A stretch of DNA of 13,009 nucleotides from Thiobacillus sp. Its GTDB lineage: Bacteria > Pseudomonadota > Gammaproteobacteria > Burkholderiales > Thiobacillaceae. The position numbers were made by a program, and so were the translations under genes. Below are positions 7,360 through 13,009 of this stretch, in pieces. The notes under the pieces were generated by a model. The model made no database searches and was not told the origin of the DNA. It saw only the letters and a program-made list of their open reading frames with translations. Position 1 is the first letter of the stretch; the number at the start of each line of letters is the position of its first letter. The stretch spans positions 1 through 13,009 of the forward strand of contig JAIWOS010000186.1 in the NCBI GenBank assembly GCA_020217265.1. The letters run 5' to 3'.

Positions 7360-8007
7360 TCAGGCCAGCAAACCGGGAAAGAGTTTCCCCAGACCGCTGG
7401 CGATCATCTCGATGGAAATGGCGGCGATGATGAGGCCCATCAAACGGGTGACGACGTGAATGCCGGTGCGGCCCAGGCGCTTCTCGATGGTCGGCGCGGC
7501 GCGAAACGACAGCCATACCGACAGCGCCACCAGCGCGACGGGAATCAAGAGCGCCGCCTGCTGCAGGGGTTCGCCACGCGCCGCGCCCGCCGCGACGATC
7601 ATGTGCGTGATTGCGCCGGGGCCGGCCAGCAGCGGCACGCCCAGCGGCACCACGCCGACCGCATCCTTCTCTTCCGCTTCGACGGCCTCTTCCTGTGTCT
7701 GCCGCAGCGGGCTCACGTGGGCCTGCACCATGGACAGTGCCAGCAACAGCAGCAGCAAGCCGCCCGCGACCGAAAACGCGGCGAGCCGGATGCCGAAGAA
7801 ATCGAGAATGAGTTGCCCGCCGTAGGCAGACAACAGCAGCACGACGAACACCGTGACCGCCGCCAGCCGGGCCGCGGTGCGGCTTTGCGCCAGCGTGTAG
7901 CCGCGCGTGGCAAGCAGGAAAATGGGGATCACGCCGACCGGATCGACGATGGCGAAAAGCGCGAACGCCGACTGGGCGAGTGCAAGGACATCCATGCCGT
8001 GCATCAT
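7360..8007 (-). CDS. MarC/YchE-family (UPF0056) inner-membrane protein
   Basis: A 215-aa polytopic membrane protein of the MarC family, whose function is unresolved; the old link to multiple antibiotic resistance is not supported. The N-terminal segment FALFAIVDPVGVIPIFL is typical, as is PLGVPLLAGPGAITHM in the middle. About six hydrophobic segments are visible: roughly residues 8-32, 42-70, 75-96, 117-140, 149-168 and 185-208. A charged loop (EEAVEAEEKD) sits between segments 3 and 4. Three in-frame ATGs (8007, 8004, 7995) lack a clear Shine-Dalgarno; the one at 7995 would give the usual N-terminus MDVLALAQ. It lies 19 bp after the trmB stop, so it may be read with thiS-thiG-trmB. A 92-bp gap separates it from gnd. 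Confidence 0.9.
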   Translation of the reverse strand: MMHGMDVLALAQSAFALFAIVDPVGVIPIFLLATRGYTLAQSRTAARLAAVTVFVVLLLSAYGGQLILDFFGIRLAAFSVAGGLLLLLLALSMVQAHVSPLRQTQEEAVEAEEKDAVGVVPLGVPLLAGPGAITHMIVAAGAARGEPLQQAALLIPVALVALSVWLSFRAAPTIEKRLGRTGIHVVTRLMGLIIAAISIEMIASGLGKLFPGLLA

Positions 8008-8026
8008 AGCCGCACGGCGGGCGGGC

Positions 8027-8710
8027 TCAAACGCGGCGGAAGATCAGATCCCACACACCGTGCCCCAGCCGGATGCCGCGCTGCTCGAACTTGGTGAGCG
8101 GGCGGGTATCCGGGCGCGGCACGTAGTCGGTCCCGGTGTTGGCCAAGAGCGGCTCGGCCGACAGCACGGCCAGCATCTGCTCGGCGTAGTCCTGCCAGTC
8201 GGTCGCCAGATGAACGAACCCGCCCGGCGCCAGGCGGCTCGCCAGCAGCGCGACCAGCGGCGGCTGGATCAGGCGGCGCTTGTGGTGACGCTTCTTGTGC
8301 CAGGGGTCGGGGAAAAAAATGCGCACGCCGGCAAGGCTACTGGGTGCGATCATGTGTTCCAGCACCTCGACCGCGTCGTGCTGGATGACCCGCACGTTGG
8401 CAAGCTCGCGCTCGCCGATCTGCTTCAAGAGCGCGCCCACCCCCGGCGTGTGAACTTCCACGCCGAGAAAATCGGTGTCCGGGTAGGCCGCCGCCGTTTC
8501 CGCCAGCCCCTCGCCCATGCCAAAGCCGATTTCCAGCACCTTCGGCGCAGCACGGCCGAACACGGCATCCAGATCGGCGACCTGCGGCCGGTAGGGCAGC
8601 AGACAGCGCGGACCGATTTCCGCCAGCGCACGCGCCTGCCCGGAGCCGACGCGGCCGGCGCGCAGCACATAGGAACGGATGCGCGGATGCGCGCCGGTGT
8701 CGCTCGTCAC
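8027..8710 (-). CDS. trmB: tRNA (guanine-N7-)-methyltransferase
   Basis: A 227-aa SAM-dependent enzyme that methylates G46 in the variable loop of tRNAs. The SAM-binding motif I is [10 protein letters not shown] (58-67). The family hallmark [15 protein letters not shown] (132-146) and the C-terminal [10 protein letters not shown] block, which contributes to the active site, are both intact. The start is GTG at 8710-8708, 3 nt after the thiG stop, with only a weak Shine-Dalgarno, so it is probably translated by coupling to thiG. The thiS-thiG-trmB order is, to my knowledge, common in betaproteobacteria, and the functional link between thiamin synthesis and tRNA methylation is probably only co-transcription. 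Confidence 0.96.
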   Translation of the reverse strand: MTSDTGAHPRIRSYVLRAGRVGSGQARALAEIGPRCLLPYRPQVADLDAVFGRAAPKVLEIGFGMGEGLAETAAAYPDTDFLGVEVHTPGVGALLKQIGERELANVRVIQHDAVEVLEHMIAPSSLAGVRIFFPDPWHKKRHHKRRLIQPPLVALLASRLAPGGFVHLATDWQDYAEQMLAVLSAEPLLANTGTDYVPRPDTRPLTKFEQRGIRLGHGVWDLIFRRV

Positions 8711-8713
8711 GGC

Positions 8714-9502
8714 TTACTTGCCCGGTGTGATGAGGCCGGCCGTCGGCGAACTCGGGCTCGCCTGATAGACCTTCTTCGGCATGCGCCCGGCGAGAAAGGC
8801 CTCGCGCCCCGCTTCCACCGCCTTTTTCATCGCCGAGGCCATCAGCACCGGATTGCCCGCACCCGCAATCGCCGTGTTCATCAGCACGGCGTCGCAGCCG
8901 AGCTCCATGGCGATGGTCGCGTCGCTGGCGGTGCCCACGCCCGCATCGACGATCACCGGTACCGAGAGGCGATCGATGATGATCTGCAGGTTCCACGGGT
9001 TGAGAATGCCCATGCCCGAACCGATCAGGCTGGCGAGCGGCATCACTGCCACGCAGCCGATGTCTTCGAGCTGCTTGGCGGCGATAGGGTCGTCCGAGGT
9101 GTAAACCATCACCTGGAAGCCGTCCTTCACCAGCACCTCGGCCGCCTTGATCGTTTCGGCGACGTTGGGATAAAGCGATTGCGGGTCGCCCAGCACTTCC
9201 AGCTTCACCAGGCTGTGGCCGTCCAGCAGCTCACGCGCGAGGCGCAAGGTGCGGATCGCGTCGTCGGCGGTGTAGCAGCCGGCAGTATTGGGCAGATAGG
9301 TGTATTTCGACGGAGGCAGGGCGTCGAGCAGGCTGGGCTGGCCCGCGTCCTGGCCGATGTTGGTGCGGCGGATGGCGACGGTGACGATTTCGGCCCCGGA
9401 GGCCTCGACTGCGCGACGGGTTTCGTCGAAATCCTTGTATTTACCCGTTCCGACGAGCAGACGGGAGGCATAGGATCGACCAGCGATGACAAGAGGCTGC
9501 AT
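8714..9502 (-). CDS. thiG: Thiazole synthase
   Basis: A 262-aa TIM-barrel enzyme that builds the thiazole phosphate of thiamin from 1-deoxyxylulose-5-phosphate, dehydroglycine and the thiocarboxylate sulfur carried by ThiS. The N-terminal block [13 protein letters not shown] and [14 protein letters not shown] are family signatures. Lys100 in LVKLEVLGD is the expected Schiff-base lysine. The later strand ends [30 protein letters not shown] and VLMNTAIAG complete the barrel. The start is placed at ATG 9502 because this gives the standard family N-terminus; the open frame continues upstream, but that part overlaps thiS and has no family similarity. No good Shine-Dalgarno is seen. It follows thiS by 28 bp. 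Confidence 0.96.
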   Translation of the reverse strand: MQPLVIAGRSYASRLLVGTGKYKDFDETRRAVEASGAEIVTVAIRRTNIGQDAGQPSLLDALPPSKYTYLPNTAGCYTADDAIRTLRLARELLDGHSLVKLEVLGDPQSLYPNVAETIKAAEVLVKDGFQVMVYTSDDPIAAKQLEDIGCVAVMPLASLIGSGMGILNPWNLQIIIDRLSVPVIVDAGVGTASDATIAMELGCDAVLMNTAIAGAGNPVLMASAMKKAVEAGREAFLAGRMPKKVYQASPSSPTAGLITPGK

Positions 9503-9530
9503 GGCGTGTAGTAATGAAAAATGATAAGAA

Positions 9531-9734
9531 TCAGCCGCCGCCGACCGCGACGACGATCTCGATGCGATCGCCCTCGGCCAGCGGGGTTTCGCCATGGCGG
9601 CTTTTCGGAACGATCTCGCCGTTACGTTCGATGGCGACGCGCTTGCCCGACAAATCGAGCGCCTGGATCAGTCCGCTCACGGTAAGCGGCCCCTGGAAAC
9701 GGCGGGGCTCGCCATTGACGACCAGTTCAATCAC
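9531..9734 (-). CDS. thiS: Sulfur carrier protein ThiS
   Basis: A 67-aa ubiquitin-fold protein that carries sulfur as a C-terminal thiocarboxylate for thiazole formation. The C-terminus VAVGGG ends in the obligatory Gly-Gly. The hydrophobic pattern ([41 protein letters not shown]) matches the family. The start is a GTG at 9734-9732 with no obvious Shine-Dalgarno. It is the first gene of the thiS-thiG-trmB run. Its upstream region is shared with the divergent tRNA-Gly promoter, with only 51 bp between the start codon and the tRNA. No TPP riboswitch is visible upstream. Confidence 0.95.
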   Translation of the reverse strand: MIELVVNGEPRRFQGPLTVSGLIQALDLSGKRVAIERNGEIVPKSRHGETPLAEGDRIEIVVAVGGG

Positions 9735-9741
9735 GGGGATT

Positions 9742-9771
9742 TTGCACTTTGCGGAGGAGTTTCAGTATGAT
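9742..9771 (+). promoter_or_regulatory. Predicted sigma-70 promoter of the tRNA-Gly gene
   Basis: A -10 hexamer TATGAT (9766-9771, 5 of 6 to consensus) lies 18 bp after a poor -35 candidate TTGCAC (9742-9747). Transcription would start near 9778, about 8 nt before the mature tRNA. The bases after the -10 (GCGG) are GC-rich, as in stringently controlled tRNA and rRNA promoters. The assignment rests mainly on the -10 and its position. Confidence 0.5.
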
Positions 9772-9785
9772 GCGGATTCTACCCT

Positions 9786-9859
9786 GCGGGCGTCGTATAG
9801 TGGCATTACCTGAGCTTCCCAAGCTCATGAGGAGGGTTCGATTCCCTTCGCCCGCTCCA
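9786..9859 (+). tRNA. glyU: tRNA-Gly (anticodon CCC)
   Basis: A 74-nt cloverleaf with encoded CCA. The acceptor stem GCGGGCG (9786-9792) pairs perfectly with CGCCCGC (9849-9855); the discriminator is T and CCA is at 9857-9859. The anticodon stem TGAGC/GCTCA encloses the loop TTCCCAA (9816-9822) with anticodon CCC at 9818-9820, reading GGG codons. The T arm shows GAGGG-TTCGATT-CCCTT. The sequence is very similar to Escherichia coli glyU. It sits between the divergent thiS and the first DUF1631 gene. No strong terminator follows, so the DUF1631 gene 55 bp downstream may be read through from this promoter. Confidence 0.97.
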
Positions 9860-9914
9860 TCGCTTCGCCCCTGATTCAATTATTCAATGCCCTGACCGTT
9901 ATCGCCATCAGGCC

Positions 9915-11987
9915 ATGAATACCCCAAGCGTCCCTCAGACTTCCGAAGCCCTCATCCGCGAGATCGATGCGCGCATGGCGCAGGCGCTGGGCAATTTTTT
10001 CCAGCGCAGCCGCGCGCCCATCATCGACGGCATCCTGCGCGCCATCGGCAGCGAATTGACGCCTTCGATGCTGACGTCGGGACAGACCTGCATCGACTGG
10101 CTCAATGCCTATCCGGACCGGCTATCGACAGCATTCGCCGACCAGTTCCGCCTGAACCTTGCCCGGCGCAACGGCCTCCAGTCTCCTGCAGCCAGCGAAT
10201 CTGCCGAACTGCGCCTGGTCGACGACGCCCTCCTGGAGCGTCAACTGGCAATCGACAGGCTTGGCCTGCATCTCTCGGAAGAGCTTCGATCTGAGCTCAT
10301 CCTGCTGTTTGGCAGACTGGACCGCCTATGCGATCCAAACAACCAAACCTCCGCGGCGGCTTATGGTCCGGGTGCGATCGTACATGCACTTTCGAAAGCG
10401 CTCGACAATCTGGCGTTCACGGTCAGTAGCGGCACGCTCCTGCTGATAAACACCCTGCTGCCGTTACAGGATACGCTCAGACAAACCTATAACGCCCTGA
10501 ATCACTATCTCGCCGCGGAGGGTATCCAGGAGCAGGTGAAGGACTGGCCCAAGCCCGCTCCCATCGCACGCACCCGCAGCAGATCGTCGCTCGGAAGCGA
10601 CATCCTGGCCCGCATCCAGTCCGCATCCTCCGGCGTGGGCAGCCCAACAAACGCCGGAATGACGGGAACCGGGCTGCCCGGAGCTGCTATGCCGGCAGGC
10701 GCTGCAGGCGTGCCGCCGGCGAGTTTCCTTGCCAGCCTGAACGACTGGCAGGCCAACGTCTCCCGCATGGCCGAAATTGCGCCCGGAACGCCGACGCTGG
10801 TGTTGCGCCAATTACAGGCGCACGCCCGCGAAACGGATGCCGGCCATTTCGACCTGGCCATGCTGGATGCCGTGGCTGGCCTGTTCGAGTTCATCCTCGA
10901 CGACCCGAACGTCTCCGCCGCCTACAAATCCGAGATCGCGCAATTGCAGATCCCGACCCTGCGGGTGGCGCTGGCTTCGCCAGCCTTCTTCAGCGAAGAC
11001 GATCACCCCGCACGTCTGGTGATCGACCTGCTCGGGCAGTTTTCACGCCGCTTCCCCGAATCCCACCCATCGCATGCGCTGGCCCTGCAGCAGGTCGAAG
11101 CCGCCTGCACCCACATCATCGACCAGCCCGAGCACCAGCTCGAAGCCTTTGTCGAGGCGCACGCCGGGCTGACGACCTGGCTTGCGGCCGAAAACGCCCG
11201 CGCCGACAGCGCCGTGGCGGCCGATGTGGCCCGGCTGGAACAGATCGAGCGGCAGGAGCTCGGCACCCTGCTCGCCCTGGAAAATCTCCAGGACCTGACC
11301 GTGCGCTATCCCGCGCCGGAATCGGTGCTGCGCCGGCTGGAGTCGGCCTGGGTGCCGCACATGGCGTCGCTGTATGTCGCCGAGGCCGGTGAAGGCCCCG
11401 AGTGGCGCGCCGCCTGTCTCACGCTGCTGCAGCTCTTTCTCAGCCTGCAAGCGCCCGAAGATGACACAGCGCGTGAAACACGCTTGCAGGCGATTCCGCG
11501 CATCAATGCCGAGCTGCGCAAGGGCCTGCTGGCGCAGGGCGCCGAACCCGGCCAGCTCAGGGATTTCTTCGGCGCCATCACCGCCACCCAGGAATGCTGG
11601 ATCCGGCCGGCGCTAGGACAGCAGGAAGACGCGATCAGCCGTTTCGTGCCCAGCCGGGTTTCGGAGGCCGAACTCGAATCGCTCGCCCGCCGCATGGCGG
11701 GAACCCCCGCCTCCGACCCGGCCGATCAGCAAATCCAGGAGCTGCTGGAAGGCGACTGGGTGGACTTCGACCCACCCCACGAAGGGCTGACGACGGCACG
11801 CGTCGCCTGGGTAGGCGTGCATGGCTACATGCTGTTCTGCGACAGCGAGGGCGAAACGCGCTTTTCCCTCGACAGCGAGCAGCTTGCCGCCGAAATTCGC
11901 GCGGGGCGGGCCTCGATACCCGAGCAGTCGCTCACCCGCAAGGCCATGCTCCGCCTGCATTCGCAGCTTGCTGCCACTCCCGCCTGA
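9915..11987 (+). CDS. DUF1631-family protein, copy A
   Basis: A 690-aa cytosolic protein (no signal peptide or membrane segment) of the DUF1631 family, whose function is unknown. The N-terminal half is helical; the block around residues 97-210 (LVDDALLERQLAIDRL ... YGPGAIVHAL ... LINTLLPLQDTL) aligns by eye with the same region of the second copy downstream. A Gly/Ala/Pro-rich linker covers about residues 236-266. The family core follows, with FEFILDDPNV, LQIPTLRVALASPAFF and HPARLVIDLL near residues 323-375. The C-terminal stretch from about 608 (EGDWVDFDPP ... ARVAWVGVHGYMLF) looks like a small beta-barrel, reminiscent of PilZ, but the RxxxR and DxSxxG motifs that bind c-di-GMP are not evident. 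The ATG at 9915 has only CAGG 5 nt upstream. No riboswitch precedes this copy. Confidence 0.85.
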   Translation: MNTPSVPQTSEALIREIDARMAQALGNFFQRSRAPIIDGILRAIGSELTPSMLTSGQTCIDWLNAYPDRLSTAFADQFRLNLARRNGLQSPAASESAELRLVDDALLERQLAIDRLGLHLSEELRSELILLFGRLDRLCDPNNQTSAAAYGPGAIVHALSKALDNLAFTVSSGTLLLINTLLPLQDTLRQTYNALNHYLAAEGIQEQVKDWPKPAPIARTRSRSSLGSDILARIQSASSGVGSPTNAGMTGTGLPGAAMPAGAAGVPPASFLASLNDWQANVSRMAEIAPGTPTLVLRQLQAHARETDAGHFDLAMLDAVAGLFEFILDDPNVSAAYKSEIAQLQIPTLRVALASPAFFSEDDHPARLVIDLLGQFSRRFPESHPSHALALQQVEAACTHIIDQPEHQLEAFVEAHAGLTTWLAAENARADSAVAADVARLEQIERQELGTLLALENLQDLTVRYPAPESVLRRLESAWVPHMASLYVAEAGEGPEWRAACLTLLQLFLSLQAPEDDTARETRLQAIPRINAELRKGLLAQGAEPGQLRDFFGAITATQECWIRPALGQQEDAISRFVPSRVSEAELESLARRMAGTPASDPADQQIQELLEGDWVDFDPPHEGLTTARVAWVGVHGYMLFCDSEGETRFSLDSEQLAAEIRAGRASIPEQSLTRKAMLRLHSQLAATPA

Positions 11988-12005
11988 TTTTTTAGCTTCC
12001 CGGGC

Positions 12006-12032
12006 TCAAGTTCTCTCAAGCACTGCCGATAA
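12006..12032 (+). promoter_or_regulatory. Predicted sigma-28 (FliA) flagellar-class promoter
   Basis: TCAAGTTC (12006-12013), 11 bp, then GCCGATAA (12025-12032). The enterobacterial FliA consensus is TAAAGTTT-N11-GCCGATAA, so the -10 is an exact match, the spacing is exact and the -35 differs at two positions. Transcription would start near 12038-12041, giving a leader of about 190 nt that begins just before the c-di-GMP aptamer. CTCAAG occurs twice, 10 bp apart (12005-12010 and 12015-12020), and the first copy overlaps the -35. Confidence 0.75.
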
Positions 12033-12075
12033 AACTGTTGAGCGGTTGTGCGCCCGCAATCCGGGCCAGCCGCCG

Positions 12076-12166
12076 ACTACCGAACAGGGCAAACCCGCCG
12101 CGAGGCGGGGACGCAAAGTTACCGGTCTCGCGGCAATTCATGCGAGACAGCGGGGCCGCCGGTTGT
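12076..12166 (+). promoter_or_regulatory. Cyclic di-GMP-I (GEMM-I) riboswitch aptamer
   Basis: The conserved GEMM-I elements occur in order: ACAGGGCAAACC (12085-12096), a P2 hairpin CCCGCC-GCGA-GGCGGG (12094-12109) with a GNRA tetraloop, GGGACGCAAAG (12108-12118), CCGG opening the P3 arm (12122-12125), a 7-bp P3 stem GTCTCGC/GCGAGAC (12125-12131 with 12142-12148), and AGCGGGG (12149-12155). A closing P1 can form between ACTACCG (12076-12082) and CGGTTGT (12160-12166) with one T-T mismatch. The GNRA loop is expected to dock in P3, as in the family. It lies 64 nt before the start of the second DUF1631 gene. No terminator hairpin with a U-tract follows, so translational control is the likelier mode. 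Confidence 0.93.
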
Positions 12167-12202
12167 ACCCGGTATTGCTTTGTCTCCCTTTCCATGTCGG
12201 CC

Positions 12203-12222
12203 AACCGCGAGGAACCGCGAGG
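12203..12222 (+). repeat. Tandem duplication of AACCGCGAGG at the ribosome-binding region
   Basis: Two exact, adjacent 10-bp copies (12203-12212 and 12213-12222). The GAGG of the second copy forms the Shine-Dalgarno (GAGGTG, 12219-12224), 5 nt before the ATG at 12230. The first copy offers a second GAGG, too far away to serve that start. AACCG in each copy can pair with CGGTT in the 3' strand of the riboswitch P1 stem. Confidence 0.85.
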
Positions 12223-12229
12223 TGATCCC

Positions 12230-13009
12230 ATGGAGCCTGACATGCCAGACAATTCTTCCGTCGTCGTGAACCTCAACCAGTACGAGCGCAGCCGACGCAG
12301 CCAGGCCTCGGCCGAAACCCTCGCCCTCTTGAACGCCTGCCGCGACCTGCTGATCGAGGGCGTTTCCCGCGCCCTCACCCACAAGGCCGAGGCGATGGAA
12401 AACACCCTGCTTGCCATGGCTGACCGCGCGCCCCTGCTGGAGACGCGCAACACCTACTACGGTGCGCAGGGAATCCTCAACAAGCAGGCGAACGAGCTCC
12501 TGGCGGCATGCAAGGATGAGTACTGCCAGTCGTTCAATGCCTTCGCGCTTCGACGCGACAAATCCGCCGCCACCGACTTGTCCGAGCTTTCGCTGGTGGG
12601 CGACCAGGATTTCGAGATCACGCTGGCCATCGACAAGGCGACCTCACGCCTGCGCTACAACTGCGCGGAAGAACTGGTGGCGCTGGACGCGCGCATCGCC
12701 GACCTGCTTGGGCGCGGCGACCTCGCCGAAAACGACAATCCGCTGGGTCCGCGCGCGCTGTGCGAAGCGCTGCTCGACGGCATCGCCCGCATGCAGATCG
12801 AGCAGAACGTGCGCATCGTCCTGCTCAACCAGTTCGACCTGGTGCTGACTACCGAGCTGGCGCAGATTTACCGGTCCATCAACCGCCACCTGATCGAGCA
12901 CGGCGTCCTGCCCGAGCTCAAGGTCGGCACCAAAGCGCGCACTCAGGGCGGCCACGCCGCAGCCGGGCCCTCCGCGGGCCCCGGTGCCGCCAGCGCTACG
13001 GCCGCGGCA
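12230..13009 (+). CDS. DUF1631-family protein, copy B, N-terminal part (continues beyond window)
   Basis: The first 260 codons of a second DUF1631 protein; the core and C-terminus lie beyond base 13009. No signal peptide. The helical N-terminal half shows NLNQYERSRRSQ, LLNACRDLLIEGV, LSLVGDQDFEITLAIDK, NPLGPRALCEAL and VLLNQFDLVLTTEL, typical of the family and parallel to residues 97-210 of copy A. It then enters an Ala/Gly/Pro-rich linker at about residue 235, in the same relative position as the linker in copy A. The ATG at 12230 has a good Shine-Dalgarno (GAGGTG); ATG 12242 is a possible alternative. Expression is predicted to need the sigma-28 promoter and the c-di-GMP-I riboswitch upstream, so it probably acts in the motility or surface-attachment switch. 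Its molecular function is unknown. Confidence 0.85.
   Translation, partial: MEPDMPDNSSVVVNLNQYERSRRSQASAETLALLNACRDLLIEGVSRALTHKAEAMENTLLAMADRAPLLETRNTYYGAQGILNKQANELLAACKDEYCQSFNAFALRRDKSAATDLSELSLVGDQDFEITLAIDKATSRLRYNCAEELVALDARIADLLGRGDLAENDNPLGPRALCEALLDGIARMQIEQNVRIVLLNQFDLVLTTELAQIYRSINRHLIEHGVLPELKVGTKARTQGGHAAAGPSAGPGAASATAAA

Noticed and set aside
7907..9511. Plus-strand open frame (about 534 codons) opposite marC, trmB and thiG.
   Set aside because: It spans three unrelated, well-supported genes on the other strand and has no recognisable domain.
9503..9595. Upstream extension of thiG to an earlier in-frame ATG.
   Set aside because: It would overlap thiS, and the added Arg/Ser-rich residues are absent from the thiazole synthase family; ATG 9502 gives the standard N-terminus.
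9735..9785. Possible TPP riboswitch upstream of thiS.
   Set aside because: The 51-bp space to the tRNA is too short for the aptamer and the conserved CUGAGA-type elements are missing.
9860..9914. Possible c-di-GMP riboswitch or terminator between the tRNA and DUF1631 copy A.
   Set aside because: Only a 5-bp CCTGA/TCAGG pairing with a long loop is visible; none of the GEMM elements are present.
11985..12000. T-run after the stop of DUF1631 copy A, considered as a terminator.
   Set aside because: No GC-rich stem of useful length precedes the Ts.
1..13009. Search for CRISPR arrays, insertion sequences, phage or plasmid genes.
   Set aside because: No regularly spaced repeats, transposase or integrase motifs or terminal inverted repeats were found; all genes are housekeeping or chromosomal families with uniform composition.

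Overview
The window is GC-rich chromosomal DNA with dense, mostly overlapping genes. The protein families and gene order (thiS-thiG-trmB, gnd-zwf-pgl, DUF1631 proteins, a TlpA/thioredoxin/TolC cluster) point to a betaproteobacterium, probably of the Nitrosomonadales/Rhodocyclales type. The lineage is inferred from protein character, not from a marker gene. No insertion sequence, phage gene or CRISPR array is visible.

Layout. Positions 1-1803 (minus strand) hold an envelope redox cluster: a TlpA-like thiol:disulfide protein, a second exported thioredoxin-fold protein with a CPFC motif, and the N-terminal part of a TolC-family outer-membrane protein that runs off the left edge. Diverging from it, with start codons only 11 bp apart, are an aspartase/fumarase-superfamily lyase and a YlqF-type circularly permuted GTPase overlapping it by 1 nt (1815-4129, plus). 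Converging on these is an oxidative pentose phosphate operon on the minus strand (7267-4120): gnd (short type), zwf and pgl, which together convert glucose-6-phosphate to ribulose-5-phosphate and make reduced nicotinamide cofactor. Upstream on the same strand are marC and a thiS-thiG-trmB run (9734-7360) for the thiamin thiazole moiety and tRNA m7G46 methylation.

The right part is the most interesting. A tRNA-Gly(CCC) gene with its own promoter (9742-9859, plus) precedes two tandem, diverged DUF1631 genes. The 242-bp gap between them (11988-12229) carries a near-consensus sigma-28 (FliA, flagellar) promoter at 12006-12032, then a well-formed cyclic di-GMP-I (GEMM-I) riboswitch at about 12076-12166, then a Shine-Dalgarno region built from a tandem duplication of AACCGCGAGG. 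The second DUF1631 gene, cut off by the right edge, therefore appears to be under both flagellar sigma-factor and c-di-GMP control. This ties a family of unknown function to the motile/sessile decision. No intrinsic terminator lies between the aptamer and the start codon, so control at translation initiation is the likelier mode.
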